Source: Mycobacterium sp. 3519A (GTDB taxonomy: Bacteria; Actinomycetota; Actinomycetes; Mycobacteriales; Mycobacteriaceae). From it: a stretch of DNA of 64,000 bases. The notes beneath the pieces are model-generated. The model worked only from the letters and a program-made list of their open reading frames with translations, searched no databases and was not told the DNA's origin. Positions 8,742-17,886 of the stretch are shown in pieces. The DNA lies in contig NZ_OESG01000013.1 of assembly GCF_900240945.1 (NCBI RefSeq), forward strand, positions 992,001-1,056,000, read 5' to 3'. The translations under genes were made by a program, and so were the position numbers. Numbering within the stretch: position 1 is the first letter of the stretch; each line of letters starts with the position of its first letter.

Positions 8742-10406
8742 TCAGGCGCGACGGGCCTTTTCAGCGGGCGCGGTGTCCAAGATCAACTCCGCGGCGCGCG
8801 CGGCCATTGCCAGCATCGGACCGGCGAGGTTGCCCGACATCTGCTTCGGCATGATCGAGCAGTCGACGATGCGCAGTCCCTCGATACCGCGGACGCGCAA
8901 CTGATCGTCGACGATCTCGTCGTCGGTGGGCCCCATCATGCACGTGCCTGCCGCATGGCTGCCGGTGGCGCCGGTCTTGATGGTGGCGTCGATGATCTCC
9001 TCGTCGGTCTGCACGCTCTTACCCGGCGTCGTCTCCTTCTCGACGTGTTCGGCCAGCGGCGACTGCTCGAAGATCTGCCGGATCTTGCGCACCACACCGA
9101 CCATCGTCGTGCGGTCGTACTCGGTGGCCAGGTAATTGGGCTCGATCGACAGCGCAGCGCTGGGATCGGGTGAGGTAATCCACAGTCGGCCCTCCGACGT
9201 CGGCCGCAGGATCTCAGCCGCGCACGAAACGCCGCCGTGCGAATCGATTTGACCGCGTTCACCGCCGCTGACATCGGCCACCGACATCAGCCGGGCGAGG
9301 AACTGGCCGTCGACGCGGTCGAGTTCGGGCCTGGTCTTGAAGATCGCCATCACGTCGCCGGTCGGGGTGGCCAGCGGGCCCCTGCGGGTGGCCGCAAACT
9401 TCAGCGCCGCAAGGGCTTTGCCGACCGTGGTGCGCAGCTGCCGGTTGTAGCCGAGGTCGTCCTTCAGCCGGTAGGTGACGATGGCGCAGAAGTGCTCGGT
9501 CATCCGGCGACCGACATTGTCGCGCTCGAGATACACTGGCACACCGGCCTTTTCGAGCACATCGCGGGGGCCGACGCCGGACAGCTGCAGGATCTTCGGC
9601 GTGTGCAGTGCGCCCATCGCCACGATCACCTCTCGACGCGCGCGCACTTCGGAAGTGTTGCCGCCGGTGCGGATCTCGGCGCCGACGGCGCGGCCGTTCT
9701 CGAAGATCAACCGCTGCGCGTAGGTGTCGGTGGCCAGGTGCAGGTTGGGCCGCTTGAGCACCGGATCGAGGAACGCCTTGGCCGCGCTGACCCGTAGTCC
9801 GCGGCGGATCATGGCCATCGCGGGCCCGACGCGTTCCTCGTCGGATTCGTTGTAGTCCTCGACGCTGTGCAGGCCGGTGTTGGCTGCGGCGTCAATGATG
9901 TACTGGCTCAATTCATCTGGGAACCGCGGCTGCGAGATGTGCAGCGGGCCGCCGACGCCGCGTGTCGGTGAGGGCCCGAACTGGTTGTCCTCGAAAGCCT
10001 TGAAGATCGGCAGAATGTTGTCCCAACCCCAGCCGTGGTTGCCGAGCCGCTCGAGCTCGTCGTAGTCCTCGCGGTTGCCGCGGTTGTAGACCAGGCCGTT
10101 GATGGCGGTGGAGCCGCCGACCGCTTTGCCGCGCACCCAGCGTTCGTTGAGTTTGTCGGCGGCGCCGTAGGGCTGCAGTTGGTAGACGAAGCTGTGCCTA
10201 TAACCCTCGTACGCGAGCGGGTCCGGGTGGTCGGTCCGTTGCTCGAACAGGCCTGCGCCCATCATCGGGATGGCGAAGTACGGGCCGCGGGCCGGTGGGC
10301 CCGCTTCGACCAGCAGCACCTCGGTTCGGGGATCCTCCGAGAGCCGATTGGCCAGCACACAGCCGGCGGCTCCGGCACCGAGAATGACGTAGTCGAACGC
10401 GGGCAT
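8742..10406 (-). CDS. GMC-family FAD oxidoreductase
   Basis: A 554-aa glucose-methanol-choline flavoprotein that oxidises an unknown alcohol. The N-terminal VILGAGAAGCVLANRL (residues 7-22) binds ADP of FAD; VGGSTAINGLVYNRGN (about 95-110) is the first GMC signature and GALHTPKILQLSGVGP (about 270) the second. The C-terminal HAAGTCMMGP segment provides the catalytic His, and the second catalytic His/Asn lies near the MSGNLAGPM segment. It is oriented opposite to both neighbours, its stop is directly abutted by the rmlD stop, and it is not present at this place in M. tuberculosis as remembered, so it is probably a lineage-specific insertion in the linker locus. The substrate cannot be inferred. 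Confidence 0.85.
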   Translation of the reverse strand: MPAFDYVILGAGAAGCVLANRLSEDPRTEVLLVEAGPPARGPYFAIPMMGAGLFEQRTDHPDPLAYEGYRHSFVYQLQPYGAADKLNERWVRGKAVGGSTAINGLVYNRGNREDYDELERLGNHGWGWDNILPIFKAFEDNQFGPSPTRGVGGPLHISQPRFPDELSQYIIDAAANTGLHSVEDYNESDEERVGPAMAMIRRGLRVSAAKAFLDPVLKRPNLHLATDTYAQRLIFENGRAVGAEIRTGGNTSEVRARREVIVAMGALHTPKILQLSGVGPRDVLEKAGVPVYLERDNVGRRMTEHFCAIVTYRLKDDLGYNRQLRTTVGKALAALKFAATRRGPLATPTGDVMAIFKTRPELDRVDGQFLARLMSVADVSGGERGQIDSHGGVSCAAEILRPTSEGRLWITSPDPSAALSIEPNYLATEYDRTTMVGVVRKIRQIFEQSPLAEHVEKETTPGKSVQTDEEIIDATIKTGATGSHAAGTCMMGPTDDEIVDDQLRVRGIEGLRIVDCSIMPKQMSGNLAGPMLAMAARAAELILDTAPAEKARRA

Positions 10407-10541
10407 ACTGCTCGTCCTTTCCCGGCCGCCGTCTCCCTACCCCTTAGCGGCCGTTAGACAGACTACCGGGCTGAAGGGCAGACACTGTTGTTGGTTGCCG
10501 TTGCTGCGGTGGCCCATTCGGATGGGGCTACCCTCTAGCCA

Positions 10542-10571
10542 ATGAGTGACGAACTGGTTTCTGTCGCGTGA
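10542..10571 (+). CDS. Possible nine-codon leaderless ORF overlapping wbbL
   Basis: ATG at 10542 opens a frame encoding MSDELVSVA and stopping at TGA 10569-10571. That stop overlaps the wbbL GTG (10568-10570) as GTGA, the classical coupling arrangement. A TACCCT -10 box (10529-10534) ends seven bases before the ATG, so the transcript would start at this codon. The peptide is probably a translational entry device. The alternative is that the ATG is the original wbbL start separated by a frameshift. Confidence 0.4.
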   Translation: MSDELVSVA

Positions 10572-11443
10572 GCGACGGCCTGGCCGTGGTGACGGTGACG
10601 TATTCACCGGGCCCACACCTCGATCGGTTCCTGGCGTCCCTCTCGCATGCCACCGAACGGCCCGTGACGGTGATCATGGCCGACAACGGTTCGACCGACG
10701 GTGCGCCCGAGGAGGCGACGCAGCGCTATCCCAACGCCCGACTGCTGCGCATGGACGGCAACCTGGGCTACGGCACCGCGGTGAACCGCGCGGTCGCGGA
10801 GATCATGCCGGAGTCCGAGTTTCTGGTGGTCGCCAACCCGGATGTGCAGTGGGGGCCGCGCAGCATCGACCTGCTGTTGGAGGCGGCCGAACGGTGGCCC
10901 AAGGCGGGCGCGCTTGGGCCGCTGATCCGTGATCCGGACGGTTCGGTATATCCGTCGGCCCGCCACCTGCCCAGCCTGATCCGCGGCGGCATGCACGCCG
11001 TCGTCGGCCCGTTCTGGAAAACCAACCCGTGGACGGCCGAATACCGCCAGGAGCGCACCGAACCCAGCGAACGTCCTGTCGGCTGGTTGTCCGGGTCCTG
11101 CTTGTTGCTGAGGCGCGCCGCCTTCGATGAGGTGGCCGGCTTCGATGAGCGCTATTTCATGTACATGGAGGACGTCGACCTGGGAGATCGCCTCGGCAGG
11201 GCGGGCTGGCAGAACATTTATGTGCCGTCGGCGGAGATTTTGCACGACAAGGGCCACGCCACGGGTCGCGATCCGGCCCGCAACTTGGCGGCCCACCATA
11301 CGAGCACCTACACTTTCCTGGCAGATCGGCATCCGAAGCTGTGGCAGGCGCCACTGCGGTGGACGATCAGGGGCGCGCTGGCTGCGCGGGCGGGCCTGGT
11401 GGTTCGCGATACCCGGCGCAAGCAGAGGAAGGGGCGGCTCTAG
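10568..11443 (+). CDS. wbbL: WbbL, rhamnosyltransferase for the galactan linker
   Basis: Transfers L-rhamnose from dTDP-rhamnose to decaprenyl-PP-GlcNAc, the second step of the arabinogalactan linker; essential in studied mycobacteria. The 291-aa GT2-type protein has VTVTYSPGPHLDRFL at the N terminus, ADNGSTDGAPEEA (about residues 37-49), the metal-binding VVANPDVQWGP (about 92-102), GWLSGSCLLLRRAAFDEVAGFDERYF (about 170-195), whose halves are typical of rhamnosyltransferases, and MEDVDLGDRLG. The GTG start overlaps a short upstream ORF; there is no strong Shine-Dalgarno, so initiation may depend on that ORF. Its TAG shares one base with the GTG of manB, so both are co-translated. Confidence 0.93.
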   Translation: MSDGLAVVTVTYSPGPHLDRFLASLSHATERPVTVIMADNGSTDGAPEEATQRYPNARLLRMDGNLGYGTAVNRAVAEIMPESEFLVVANPDVQWGPRSIDLLLEAAERWPKAGALGPLIRDPDGSVYPSARHLPSLIRGGMHAVVGPFWKTNPWTAEYRQERTEPSERPVGWLSGSCLLLRRAAFDEVAGFDERYFMYMEDVDLGDRLGRAGWQNIYVPSAEILHDKGHATGRDPARNLAAHHTSTYTFLADRHPKLWQAPLRWTIRGALAARAGLVVRDTRRKQRKGRL

Positions 11444-12522
11444 TGGTCAATCCGGCGGAGGTGGATGCGGTCGTACTCGTCGGCGGCATGGGCACGCGGC
11501 TGCGCCCGTTGACCCTGTCGGCGCCCAAACCGATGCTGCCGACCGCGGGGTTGCCGTTCCTGACCCATTTGCTGTCGCGTATCGCCGATGCGGGCATCGA
11601 GCACGTCGTACTGGGCACCTCCTACAAGGCGGGGGTGTTCGAGTCGGAGTTCGGTGACGGGTCGAAGCTGGGTTTGCAGATCGACTATGTGGTCGAAGAG
11701 GAACCGCTGGGCACCGGCGGCGGCATCGCCAACGTGTCGGAGAAGCTGCGCTACGACACCGCGCTGGTGTTCAACGGCGACGTGCTCTCCGGTGCGGATC
11801 TGCGGGCACTGCTCGACTCGCACGGCGACAGCGGCGCCGACGTCACGCTGCATCTGGTCCGCGTCGGCGATCCGCGCGCATTCGGTTGTGTGCCCACCGA
11901 TTCCGACGGTGTGGTGACCGCGTTCCTCGAAAAGACGCAGGATCCGCCGACCGACCAGATCAACGCGGGCTGCTACGTGTTCAAGCGTGAGGTGATCGAG
12001 CAGATCCCGAAGGGCCGCGCGCTGTCGGTGGAGCGTGAGATCTTCCCCGGTCTGTTGTCCGACGGTCTTCGGGTGTGCGGTTACGTCGACTCGACGTACT
12101 GGCGTGACATGGGCACCCCTGACGACTTCGTGCGCGGCTCAGCCGATCTGGTCCGCGGCATTGCGCCGTCGCCCGCGCTCGGTGGTCAGCGGGGCGAGAA
12201 GTTGGTGCACGACGGTGCGGCCGTGGCGCCGGGCGCGCTGTTGATCGGCGGCACGGTGGTCGGCCGCGGCGCCGAGATCGGCGCGGGTGCGCGGCTGGAC
12301 GGTGCGGTGATCTTCGACGGTGCGTGCATCGGGGCGGGCGCGGTGATCGAACGCTCGATCATCGGCTTCGGCGCTCGCATCGGCCCGAGGGCGCTGATCC
12401 GCGACGGTGTCATCGGCGACGGCGCGGACATCGGTGCGCGGTGCGAATTGTTGCGCGGCGCAAGGGTCTGGCCGGGGGTCACCATCCCCGACGGCGGCAT
12501 CCGCTACTCGACCGACGTCTAG
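11443..12522 (+). CDS. manB: ManB, mannose-1-phosphate guanylyltransferase
   Basis: Makes GDP-mannose for mannans, LAM and glycolipids (Rv3264c type). The 359-aa protein has the nucleotidyltransferase signature VVLVGGMGTRLRPLTLSAPKP (about residues 9-29), LGTGGGIANV (about 87), VFNGDVLSG (about 107), and a C-terminal left-handed beta-helix of hexapeptide repeats (LLIGGTVVGRGAEIGAGARL onward). The GTG at 11443 shares one base with the wbbL stop. It is followed 50 to 85 bases later by an IS30 element, so any original downstream partner on this transcript is now separated. PmmA and ManA, encoded 6 kb away, supply its substrate. Confidence 0.92.
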   Translation: MVNPAEVDAVVLVGGMGTRLRPLTLSAPKPMLPTAGLPFLTHLLSRIADAGIEHVVLGTSYKAGVFESEFGDGSKLGLQIDYVVEEEPLGTGGGIANVSEKLRYDTALVFNGDVLSGADLRALLDSHGDSGADVTLHLVRVGDPRAFGCVPTDSDGVVTAFLEKTQDPPTDQINAGCYVFKREVIEQIPKGRALSVEREIFPGLLSDGLRVCGYVDSTYWRDMGTPDDFVRGSADLVRGIAPSPALGGQRGEKLVHDGAAVAPGALLIGGTVVGRGAEIGAGARLDGAVIFDGACIGAGAVIERSIIGFGARIGPRALIRDGVIGDGADIGARCELLRGARVWPGVTIPDGGIRYSTDV

Positions 12523-12574
12523 CTTTTCGCCGAGTGGCCCGTTATCGCACGCTAATCGCGCTCAGGTTCAAGGG

Positions 12575-12588
12575 GTGATTGCAACGGC
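12575..12588 (+). repeat. Left inverted repeat core of the IS30 element
   Basis: GTGATTGCAACGGC, pairing with the right end with one mismatch; it lies 20 bases before the transposase ATG. Confidence 0.8.
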
Positions 12589-12608
12589 TCCTAGCTGAGG
12601 AGTTGTTG

Positions 12609-13862
12609 ATGCGTCCGTCGCGTTATGCCTGTGTTGGTCGTCAGTTCTGGGGTCATGTCGGCGATGGCACGTCGGTGGTGGAGGCGGCGCAGGCAGTCGG
12701 TGTGTCGGTGCGCACCGGCTGGCGCTGGTTTGCCGATGCTGGCGGGGTGAGACCCAAATTTCCTGATGAGACCGGTGTGCGGAAGTGGTCGCGGCTGGGC
12801 GAAGACGAACGTAACGAAATTCAAGACGGCATTGCCAGAGGGGAAAGCATTCGGCAGATCGGCAGGCGGCTGGGCCGCCCGGCCTCGACGGTCATGCGTG
12901 AGATCGACCGAAACGCGTTCTGCCGTGGACGATATCGTTCGCGGTACCGGTTCGGGGCGCAACGGCACGGCGGCTGGGATGCCACGCCGAGGTATCGGGC
13001 CGGCGTCGCACAGGCGCGTGCTCACGCGCGGGCTCGACGCCCGAAACCGCGCAAGCTGGCCACCAATGAACGGTTGCACCTTGAGGTGCAGAATCGGCTG
13101 CTAGACGACCACAGTCCTCAACAGATCGCCAACCGGCTGCCGATCGAATTTCCCGACGATGCGGAGATGCGGGTGTCCCACGAGACCATCTATCAGTCGA
13201 TCTACGTGCAGGGTAAAGGAAATCTGCGCCGTGAGCTGCACAAATGTCTACGCACTGGGCGGGCGTTGCGCAAGCCTCAACGACGCGGTAACCAGCGCCG
13301 AGGGCAAATCCGCGACATGGTCAACATCAGCGAGCGTCCACCGGAGGTCGAAGACCGTGCCGTACCCGGCCACTGGGAAGGTGACCTGATCATGGGTAGC
13401 ACCGCATCGGGTTCGGCGATCGGCACCGTGGTCGAACGCATGACTCGGTTCGTGCTGCTGCTGCATCTGCCTGACGACCACGGTGCCCTGGCAGTGCAAG
13501 AGGCCATCGTCGCGAAAATGGCTCAGCTGCCGGCGATTCTGCGTAAGACACTGACCTGGGATCAAGGCAAAGAGATGGCCAATCACGCCGCTATCGCCGC
13601 AGCGACGGAATTAGATATCTACTTCTGTGATCCGCACTCACCATGGCAGCGCGGGACCAACGAGAACACCAACGGACTGCTGCGCCAATACTTTGCTAAA
13701 GGCACCGACTTGTCGATCTTCCCGGCAGACTATCTGGACTACGTCGCCGCCAAGCTCAACAACCGGCCCCGGCAAACCCTGAGCTGGAAGACCCCAGCCG
13801 AAACCCTCGACGAACTACTCTCAAACCCGTCAAAACCACCCGCTGTTGCAATCACAGCGTGA
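12609..13862 (+). CDS. IS30-family transposase
   Basis: A 417-aa DDE transposase. Two N-terminal helix-turn-helix regions are visible: DGTSVVEAAQAVGVSVRTGWRW (about residues 13-35) and the IS30-type GESIRQIGRRLGRPASTVMREI (about 80-100). The catalytic triad sits in GHWEGDLIMG (first D), TWDQGKEM (second D) and the RGTNENTNGLLRQYF motif (E), which is diagnostic of IS30. The ATG at 12609 follows a GAGGAG Shine-Dalgarno; an upstream TTG at 12579 is unlikely. The reading frame is full length with no frameshift, so the element may be active. Its last 11 bases overlap the stop of the convergent NUDIX gene. Confidence 0.93.
   Translation: MRPSRYACVGRQFWGHVGDGTSVVEAAQAVGVSVRTGWRWFADAGGVRPKFPDETGVRKWSRLGEDERNEIQDGIARGESIRQIGRRLGRPASTVMREIDRNAFCRGRYRSRYRFGAQRHGGWDATPRYRAGVAQARAHARARRPKPRKLATNERLHLEVQNRLLDDHSPQQIANRLPIEFPDDAEMRVSHETIYQSIYVQGKGNLRRELHKCLRTGRALRKPQRRGNQRRGQIRDMVNISERPPEVEDRAVPGHWEGDLIMGSTASGSAIGTVVERMTRFVLLLHLPDDHGALAVQEAIVAKMAQLPAILRKTLTWDQGKEMANHAAIAAATELDIYFCDPHSPWQRGTNENTNGLLRQYFAKGTDLSIFPADYLDYVAAKLNNRPRQTLSWKTPAETLDELLSNPSKPPAVAITA
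13842..13855 (-). repeat. Right inverted repeat core of the IS30 element
   Basis: Read on the minus strand it is GTGATTGCAACAGC. It contains the TGA stop codon of the NUDIX gene and lies within the transposase C-terminal codons. Confidence 0.8.
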
Positions 13863-14430
13863 AACCGCCGCGGCGAACCGTGTCAAAAGTGGCCACTCGA
13901 CGGCGCGCGGCGTCCACCAGTTGGGTGAGACCGAAGTCGCAGTCCTCCGGTAGCGCGTCGAGCGGCCACCAGCGCAGGTCCAAAGACTCGTCGCTGACCG
14001 CGATTTCGGCGTTCGCGGGCGCGTGCGCGATGAACTGGATGTCGAGGTGACGCGTCGGCACCCCCAACGAGCAGGTGACCGGGTGCACGTGTAGCGCGGC
14101 GGGCTCGGGATCGATGGTGAGGTCGTCGATGCCGGACTCCTCGGTGGCCTCGCGCAGTGCGGCGGCGACGATGCCGGCGTCGGTGTCCTCACAGTGCCCA
14201 CCCAACTGCAGCCATCGCCCGATCCGCGGATGCAGTGTCAGCAGCGCATGGGTGCCGGTGTGGTCGAGCACCAGCGCGGAGCCGGTCACATGGCCGGGCG
14301 CACACGAGCGCAGACATCCGTCGGGCCGTGCGGCGAGAAACGCCAGCGCCGCGTGCCGCAGCGTGTCCTGCGTGGGATCCGTTGTGCACCAACGTGTCAG
14401 CGTCGTCACCGCCGATTCGTGCAGGCTCAC
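13852..14430 (-). CDS. NUDIX hydrolase linked to the F420 operon
   Basis: A 192-aa pyrophosphohydrolase with a recognisable but variant Nudix box: [25 protein letters not shown] (about residues 93-117). The REATEESG core is intact, while the Glu normally eight residues before it is replaced; many actinobacterial relatives share this GGHCE form. It starts 4 bases inside the end of fbiB, so it belongs to the fbiA-fbiB operon; a house-cleaning or F420-related role is possible but unproven. Its TGA stop lies in the right end of the IS30 element, so the present C terminus (VRRGGFTL) may be the original one by chance or one set by the insertion. Confidence 0.82.
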   Translation of the reverse strand: MSLHESAVTTLTRWCTTDPTQDTLRHAALAFLAARPDGCLRSCAPGHVTGSALVLDHTGTHALLTLHPRIGRWLQLGGHCEDTDAGIVAAALREATEESGIDDLTIDPEPAALHVHPVTCSLGVPTRHLDIQFIAHAPANAEIAVSDESLDLRWWPLDALPEDCDFGLTQLVDAARRRVATFDTVRRGGFTL

Positions 14431-15767
14431 TTGCGGATCAGCAGACCGTCAGTGCCGACCGGATCGCGGGGTCCGGACTCCTCATCGGGGTAGCCGATCG
14501 CAATGGCGCCCAACGGTTCCCAGTCCGACGGCAGGTCCAGTTCCTCGCGCACCAGGTCGGCGGCGAAGATCGTCGAACCGATCCAGCAGCTGCCGACGCC
14601 ACGCACGGCCAGCCCCACCAACAAGGCCTGTACCGCGGCGCCGACCGCGACCGTGAACATGGTGTGCTCGGCGGCGGTGCGCGCGGCGTCCGGATAGCTG
14701 TGCGCGCCGTCGGGCACCATGAACGGGATGACGAGTTCGGGCGCGTCGTAGAGGATCTGGCCGCGGCCGACGCGCCGTTGAACCGCATCCGGCGTACGGC
14801 CGTCGCCGGTCAGGTCGGCGCGCCAGCGATCCTTCATCCGGTCCAACAGCCGAACCCGCCTGCCTGAGTCCTGCAGCCACACGAACCGCACCGGCCGGGT
14901 GTGGTGCGGTGCCGGCGCGGTGAGTGCTTCGCCGACAGCCGCCTCGACGAGGTCAGGCGGCACCGGCGCTGCGCTGAACCGGCGCACCGACCGGCGCAGC
15001 AGTTGCGCTTGACTGCGACCGAGGGCGATGGCTTCTTCGGTGCCGAGCCAGAACAGGTCGTCGTCTCCCGGCCGCAGCAGTGTGCGCGCGTTTGATCCGT
15101 TGTCCGACAACGTGAGTCCACGCACCACCGCCACCGGGATATCGGTCAGCTTGCCCTTCACCAGATCAGCCGCCGCGGCGATCTCGTCGGCGACGGCGAT
15201 CTCGGTGACGATCAGGTCGTTGCCGTGCCGGTCCTGCGACCCCGCATAGCCGTGCAGCACGGTCAGGCCCGCGGCGCCTATCGCGAAGTCGGTCTGGCCG
15301 TTGCGCCACGCCCGGCCCATGGTGTCGGTGATCACGACGCCGACGGTGACGCCGAGTCGTTCGCGCAGCCCGTCGCGCAGCGCCGCCGCACTGCCGTCGG
15401 GATCGGTGGGCAGCAGCGCCAACTCGCCCGAGTCGACGTTGGAGCCGTCGACGCCCGCGGCGGCCTGCACCAGGCCGAGCGCGTTCTCGGTGATCAGCGT
15501 GCGCCCCTTGCGTGCGAGCACCCGCACGGCCTCCGCGTCGATCAGCTTGCGCCGCAGCGCGTCCCGCTGCTCCGGGTCGGTCGGTGCGTCGACGATGCGG
15601 CCCTCGCACTTGGAGACCACCTTGCTGGTGATCACCACGACGTCGTCGTCGCGCAACCACGATGCGGCGTCTGCGAGCGCCGCGGCGAGGTCGTCACCAG
15701 GCCGGAACTCTGGAAGTCCGCGCACCGGAAGGATTTCGACGGACGCCGCCGAACCGTGCTCCGTCAT
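14427..15767 (-). CDS. fbiB: FbiB, coenzyme F420:glutamate ligase / dehydro-F420-0 reductase
   Basis: Bifunctional enzyme of F420 synthesis: the N-terminal CofE-like domain adds glutamates and the C-terminal FMN nitroreductase-like domain reduces dehydro-F420-0. The 446-aa protein shows [14 protein letters not shown] (about residues 38-51), [21 protein letters not shown] (about 85-105) and [17 protein letters not shown] (about 140-156) of the ligase, then LRRSVRRFS and the [25 protein letters not shown] flavin-binding region (about residues 375-400). The ATG at 15767 overlaps the fbiA stop by four bases. Length and motifs match M. tuberculosis FbiB. Confidence 0.95.
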   Translation of the reverse strand: MTEHGSAASVEILPVRGLPEFRPGDDLAAALADAASWLRDDDVVVITSKVVSKCEGRIVDAPTDPEQRDALRRKLIDAEAVRVLARKGRTLITENALGLVQAAAGVDGSNVDSGELALLPTDPDGSAAALRDGLRERLGVTVGVVITDTMGRAWRNGQTDFAIGAAGLTVLHGYAGSQDRHGNDLIVTEIAVADEIAAAADLVKGKLTDIPVAVVRGLTLSDNGSNARTLLRPGDDDLFWLGTEEAIALGRSQAQLLRRSVRRFSAAPVPPDLVEAAVGEALTAPAPHHTRPVRFVWLQDSGRRVRLLDRMKDRWRADLTGDGRTPDAVQRRVGRGQILYDAPELVIPFMVPDGAHSYPDAARTAAEHTMFTVAVGAAVQALLVGLAVRGVGSCWIGSTIFAADLVREELDLPSDWEPLGAIAIGYPDEESGPRDPVGTDGLLIRK

Positions 15768-16759
15768 GGCTTCACCCCCGCGAGATCGAGTCCGGCGCGC
15801 ACCATCTCGGCGGTGGTCTGCGGGTCGGTCATCAGCAGCGGCACCGATCGCACCTCGACACCGGGGATCTCGGCATGGTCGCCCTCGTGCACCAGCCAGC
15901 CGTCGAGGATGCCGACACCGGAACGGGCCCCGTAATAGCCGCCGACCGCTTCGGATGTGCTGGCCACGCCGATCACCGAAAGGCATTCATCGGCCATGCC
16001 GCGCAGCGGCTTTCCGTCGATGATGGGGGAGTAGCCGATCACCCTGGCCGTCGTCGAGCGCAGCGCGCCACGGATGCCAGGCACGGCGAGTATGGCGCCG
16101 ATGCTCACCACCGGGTTGGACGGCGCAAGCAGCACCACGTCGGCGTTCTCGATGGCCTCGGCCACACCGGGACCCGCGGTGGCTTTGTCGGCGCCGACGA
16201 ACGCGAAACTGTGCGTCGGCACCTGCGCGCGGTAGCGAACCCACCATTCCTCGAAGTGGATGGCGCGTTTCTCGCCGTCCGCCGGATCCGTGATGACGAC
16301 GTGGGTTTCGCTGCGGTCGTCGCTGGCCGGAAGCAGTCGCGCGCCGGGTTGCCATCGGTCGCACAGCGCCTCGGTCACTTGCGACAGCGGATAACCCGCG
16401 CGCAGCATCTGGCTGCGGACCAGATGAGTGGCGAGATCGCGGTCGCCGAGGCCGAACCAATCCGGTTGTACGCCATAGGCCGCGAGTTCCTCTTTGGCGT
16501 GCCAGGTTTCGTCGCGACGACCCCAACCGCGTTCGGTGTCGATGCCGCCGCCAAGGGTGTACATGCACGTGTCGAGATCGGGGCAGATCCGCACCCCGAA
16601 CATCCACGAGTCGTCGCCCACATTGACGATCGCAGTCAGTTCGTTATCTGATTGGGACCCGGCGGACGACCCGCTGAAGCGGCCGAGCCCCAACAGGTGC
16701 TGCACGCCCAGCAGGAAGCGCGCACCGCCGACGCCGCCGACCAGAACCGTGACCTTCAC
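15764..16759 (-). CDS. fbiA: FbiA, 2-phospho-L-lactate / phosphoenolpyruvyl transferase
   Basis: Transfers the phosphoenolpyruvyl moiety from the guanylylated intermediate to Fo to form dehydro-F420-0. The 331-aa CofD-family protein starts with GTG at 16759 (read [16 protein letters not shown]), in agreement with family length; the longer open frame upstream is not homologous. Other marks: [19 protein letters not shown] (about residues 47-65), [10 protein letters not shown], and [18 protein letters not shown] (about 200-217). It is the first gene of the fbiA-fbiB-NUDIX operon, diverging from whiB2 across a 293-base regulatory region. Confidence 0.95.
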   Translation of the reverse strand: MKVTVLVGGVGGARFLLGVQHLLGLGRFSGSSAGSQSDNELTAIVNVGDDSWMFGVRICPDLDTCMYTLGGGIDTERGWGRRDETWHAKEELAAYGVQPDWFGLGDRDLATHLVRSQMLRAGYPLSQVTEALCDRWQPGARLLPASDDRSETHVVITDPADGEKRAIHFEEWWVRYRAQVPTHSFAFVGADKATAGPGVAEAIENADVVLLAPSNPVVSIGAILAVPGIRGALRSTTARVIGYSPIIDGKPLRGMADECLSVIGVASTSEAVGGYYGARSGVGILDGWLVHEGDHAEIPGVEVRSVPLLMTDPQTTAEMVRAGLDLAGVKP

Positions 16760-16963
16760 ATTGATCGAGACTAGGCGGTGCCCCATGACGTCCGTGCGGC
16801 GCGGTGGTGTGACGGACACGCCGACGTGACGACGCGCCGAATTCGTGTCACGAAATGGTATGAATTCCTGTTCCAGCGCTTGACCCCGGCAGCTAACACG
16901 TGTGTAATCACAGCAGTGTCATTTCCTGGTTGGACGGCCGGTTTCGGTGGCGCAGACCGAGAT

Positions 16964-16979
16964 TCGATCACTTGTTCGA
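16964..16979. promoter_or_regulatory. LexA/SOS-like box upstream of whiB2
   Basis: TCGATC-ACTT-GTTCGA matches the mycobacterial SOS box TCGAAC-N4-GTTCGA at 11 of 12 defined positions. It lies 73 bases before the whiB2 start inside the 293-base fbiA-whiB2 divergent region, which also carries a candidate TATGAA -10 near 16860 and otherwise no gene. LexA binding is an inference from the match. Confidence 0.5.
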
Positions 16980-17052
16980 ATTGAGATGGCCACACATGGA
17001 AATAGTGCGGCTCAAAGCAGGGATCTACGAGACACAGGTGAGGAGGCGGAGC

Positions 17053-17454
17053 ATGGCGTTTGAGCAGGCCCAATCCGGGCAAGATGATCGTTTCGACAAC
17101 CGGATTCTCGGCTCAGTAGGCGACATCCGTCACACCATTACCGGACCTACACCGATTGGGTTGCCGGGACGTCCTCAATTGAGTTTGGTGCCCGACCAAC
17201 CCGAGAGATATGACGTTGCTCCGGCAACTACCGAAGATGATCAATGGCAAGAGCGCGCATTGTGCGCTCAAACCGACCCGGAGGCGTTTTTCCCCGAAAA
17301 GGGCGGCTCGACCCGCGAAGCCAAGCGAATCTGCCTGGGTTGCGAGGTCCGCGATCGCTGCCTGGAATACGCACTGGCCCACGACGAGCGCTTTGGGATC
17401 TGGGGCGGGCTTTCCGAGCGGGAGCGTCGCCGCCTCAAGCGCGGGATCGTCTGA
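17053..17454 (+). CDS. whiB2: WhiB2 / WhmD, iron-sulfur regulator of septation
   Basis: DNA-binding [4Fe-4S] protein required for cell division and septum formation in M. smegmatis (WhmD). The 133-aa product has the four cluster cysteines at 71, 94, 97 and 103 (C-X22-C-X2-C-X5-C), the GIWGG turn at 115-119 and a basic C-terminal tail ERRRLKRGIV for DNA contact. The ATG at 17053 follows AGGAGG (17041-17046) at a good distance. The N-terminal 60 residues resemble the longer WhmD rather than the short M. tuberculosis annotation. An SOS-like box lies upstream. Confidence 0.95.
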   Translation: MAFEQAQSGQDDRFDNRILGSVGDIRHTITGPTPIGLPGRPQLSLVPDQPERYDVAPATTEDDQWQERALCAQTDPEAFFPEKGGSTREAKRICLGCEVRDRCLEYALAHDERFGIWGGLSERERRRLKRGIV

Positions 17455-17463
17455 TTCGTTAGC

Positions 17464-17886
17464 TCATTCGTCGTCGATCGTCGGGTCGATGACAGAAGGT
17501 TCGACACCGAGATACGTGGCCACCTGAGCCACCAGAACTTCATGCAGCAGGTCGGCGAGGTCGACGGTGTCCTTCGCCCGACGCTCAATCGGCTTGCGGA
17601 ACAACACAATTCGCGCGCGTGTCGCGTTGCCGCGGACATCGACCCCGGCCGGTATCAAACGTGCAAGTGCGATCGGCCCGTCTGCCACCACTTCCGGCGG
17701 CCACTGCACGGAATCAGGATCCTTCGGCGAGATCCGGGGGATCTCGTCGACCGCGACGTCGAGTCCGGACACTCGATCCTGCCATCGCCGCTCGATCGGT
17801 TCATAAGCCTCCAGCACCGCCATGTCGAACCGTTCGGCGCGACTGCGCCAACCCGGAACGGTCGGTGGGAGCAGCGGACCGCGCAT
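17464..17886 (-). CDS. Metallopeptidase-family (zincin-like) protein, Rv3259-like
   Basis: A 140-aa protein matching Rv3259 as remembered: MRGPLLPPTVPGWRSRAERFD at the N terminus, EPIERRWQ, and RARIVLFRKPIERRA (about residues 95-110) before LLHEVLVAQVATYLGV (about 115-131). Pfam-type zincin_1/DUF1025 relatives have HExxH at that place; here only HE is present and the second His is replaced, so peptidase activity is doubtful. The ATG at 17886 is used; a GTG at 17928 would add 14 residues. It converges on whiB2 with 9 bases between stops. Role unknown. Confidence 0.75.
   Translation of the reverse strand: MRGPLLPPTVPGWRSRAERFDMAVLEAYEPIERRWQDRVSGLDVAVDEIPRISPKDPDSVQWPPEVVADGPIALARLIPAGVDVRGNATRARIVLFRKPIERRAKDTVDLADLLHEVLVAQVATYLGVEPSVIDPTIDDE

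Larger units (their letters stand above)
12567..13863 (+). mobile_element. IS30-family insertion sequence
   Basis: About 1.3 kb with one transposase gene between imperfect inverted ends. The core ends are GTGATTGCAACGGC (12575-12588) and, inverted, GTGATTGCAACAGC (13842-13855), 13 of 14 matching. Because the transposase stop (13860-13862) lies outside the right core, and TTCA-like bases also match outside both cores, the element probably extends a further 8 or so bases each side; the given limits are estimates. No convincing target duplication is visible. It lies between manB and the NUDIX/F420 operon and appears intact. Confidence 0.85.
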
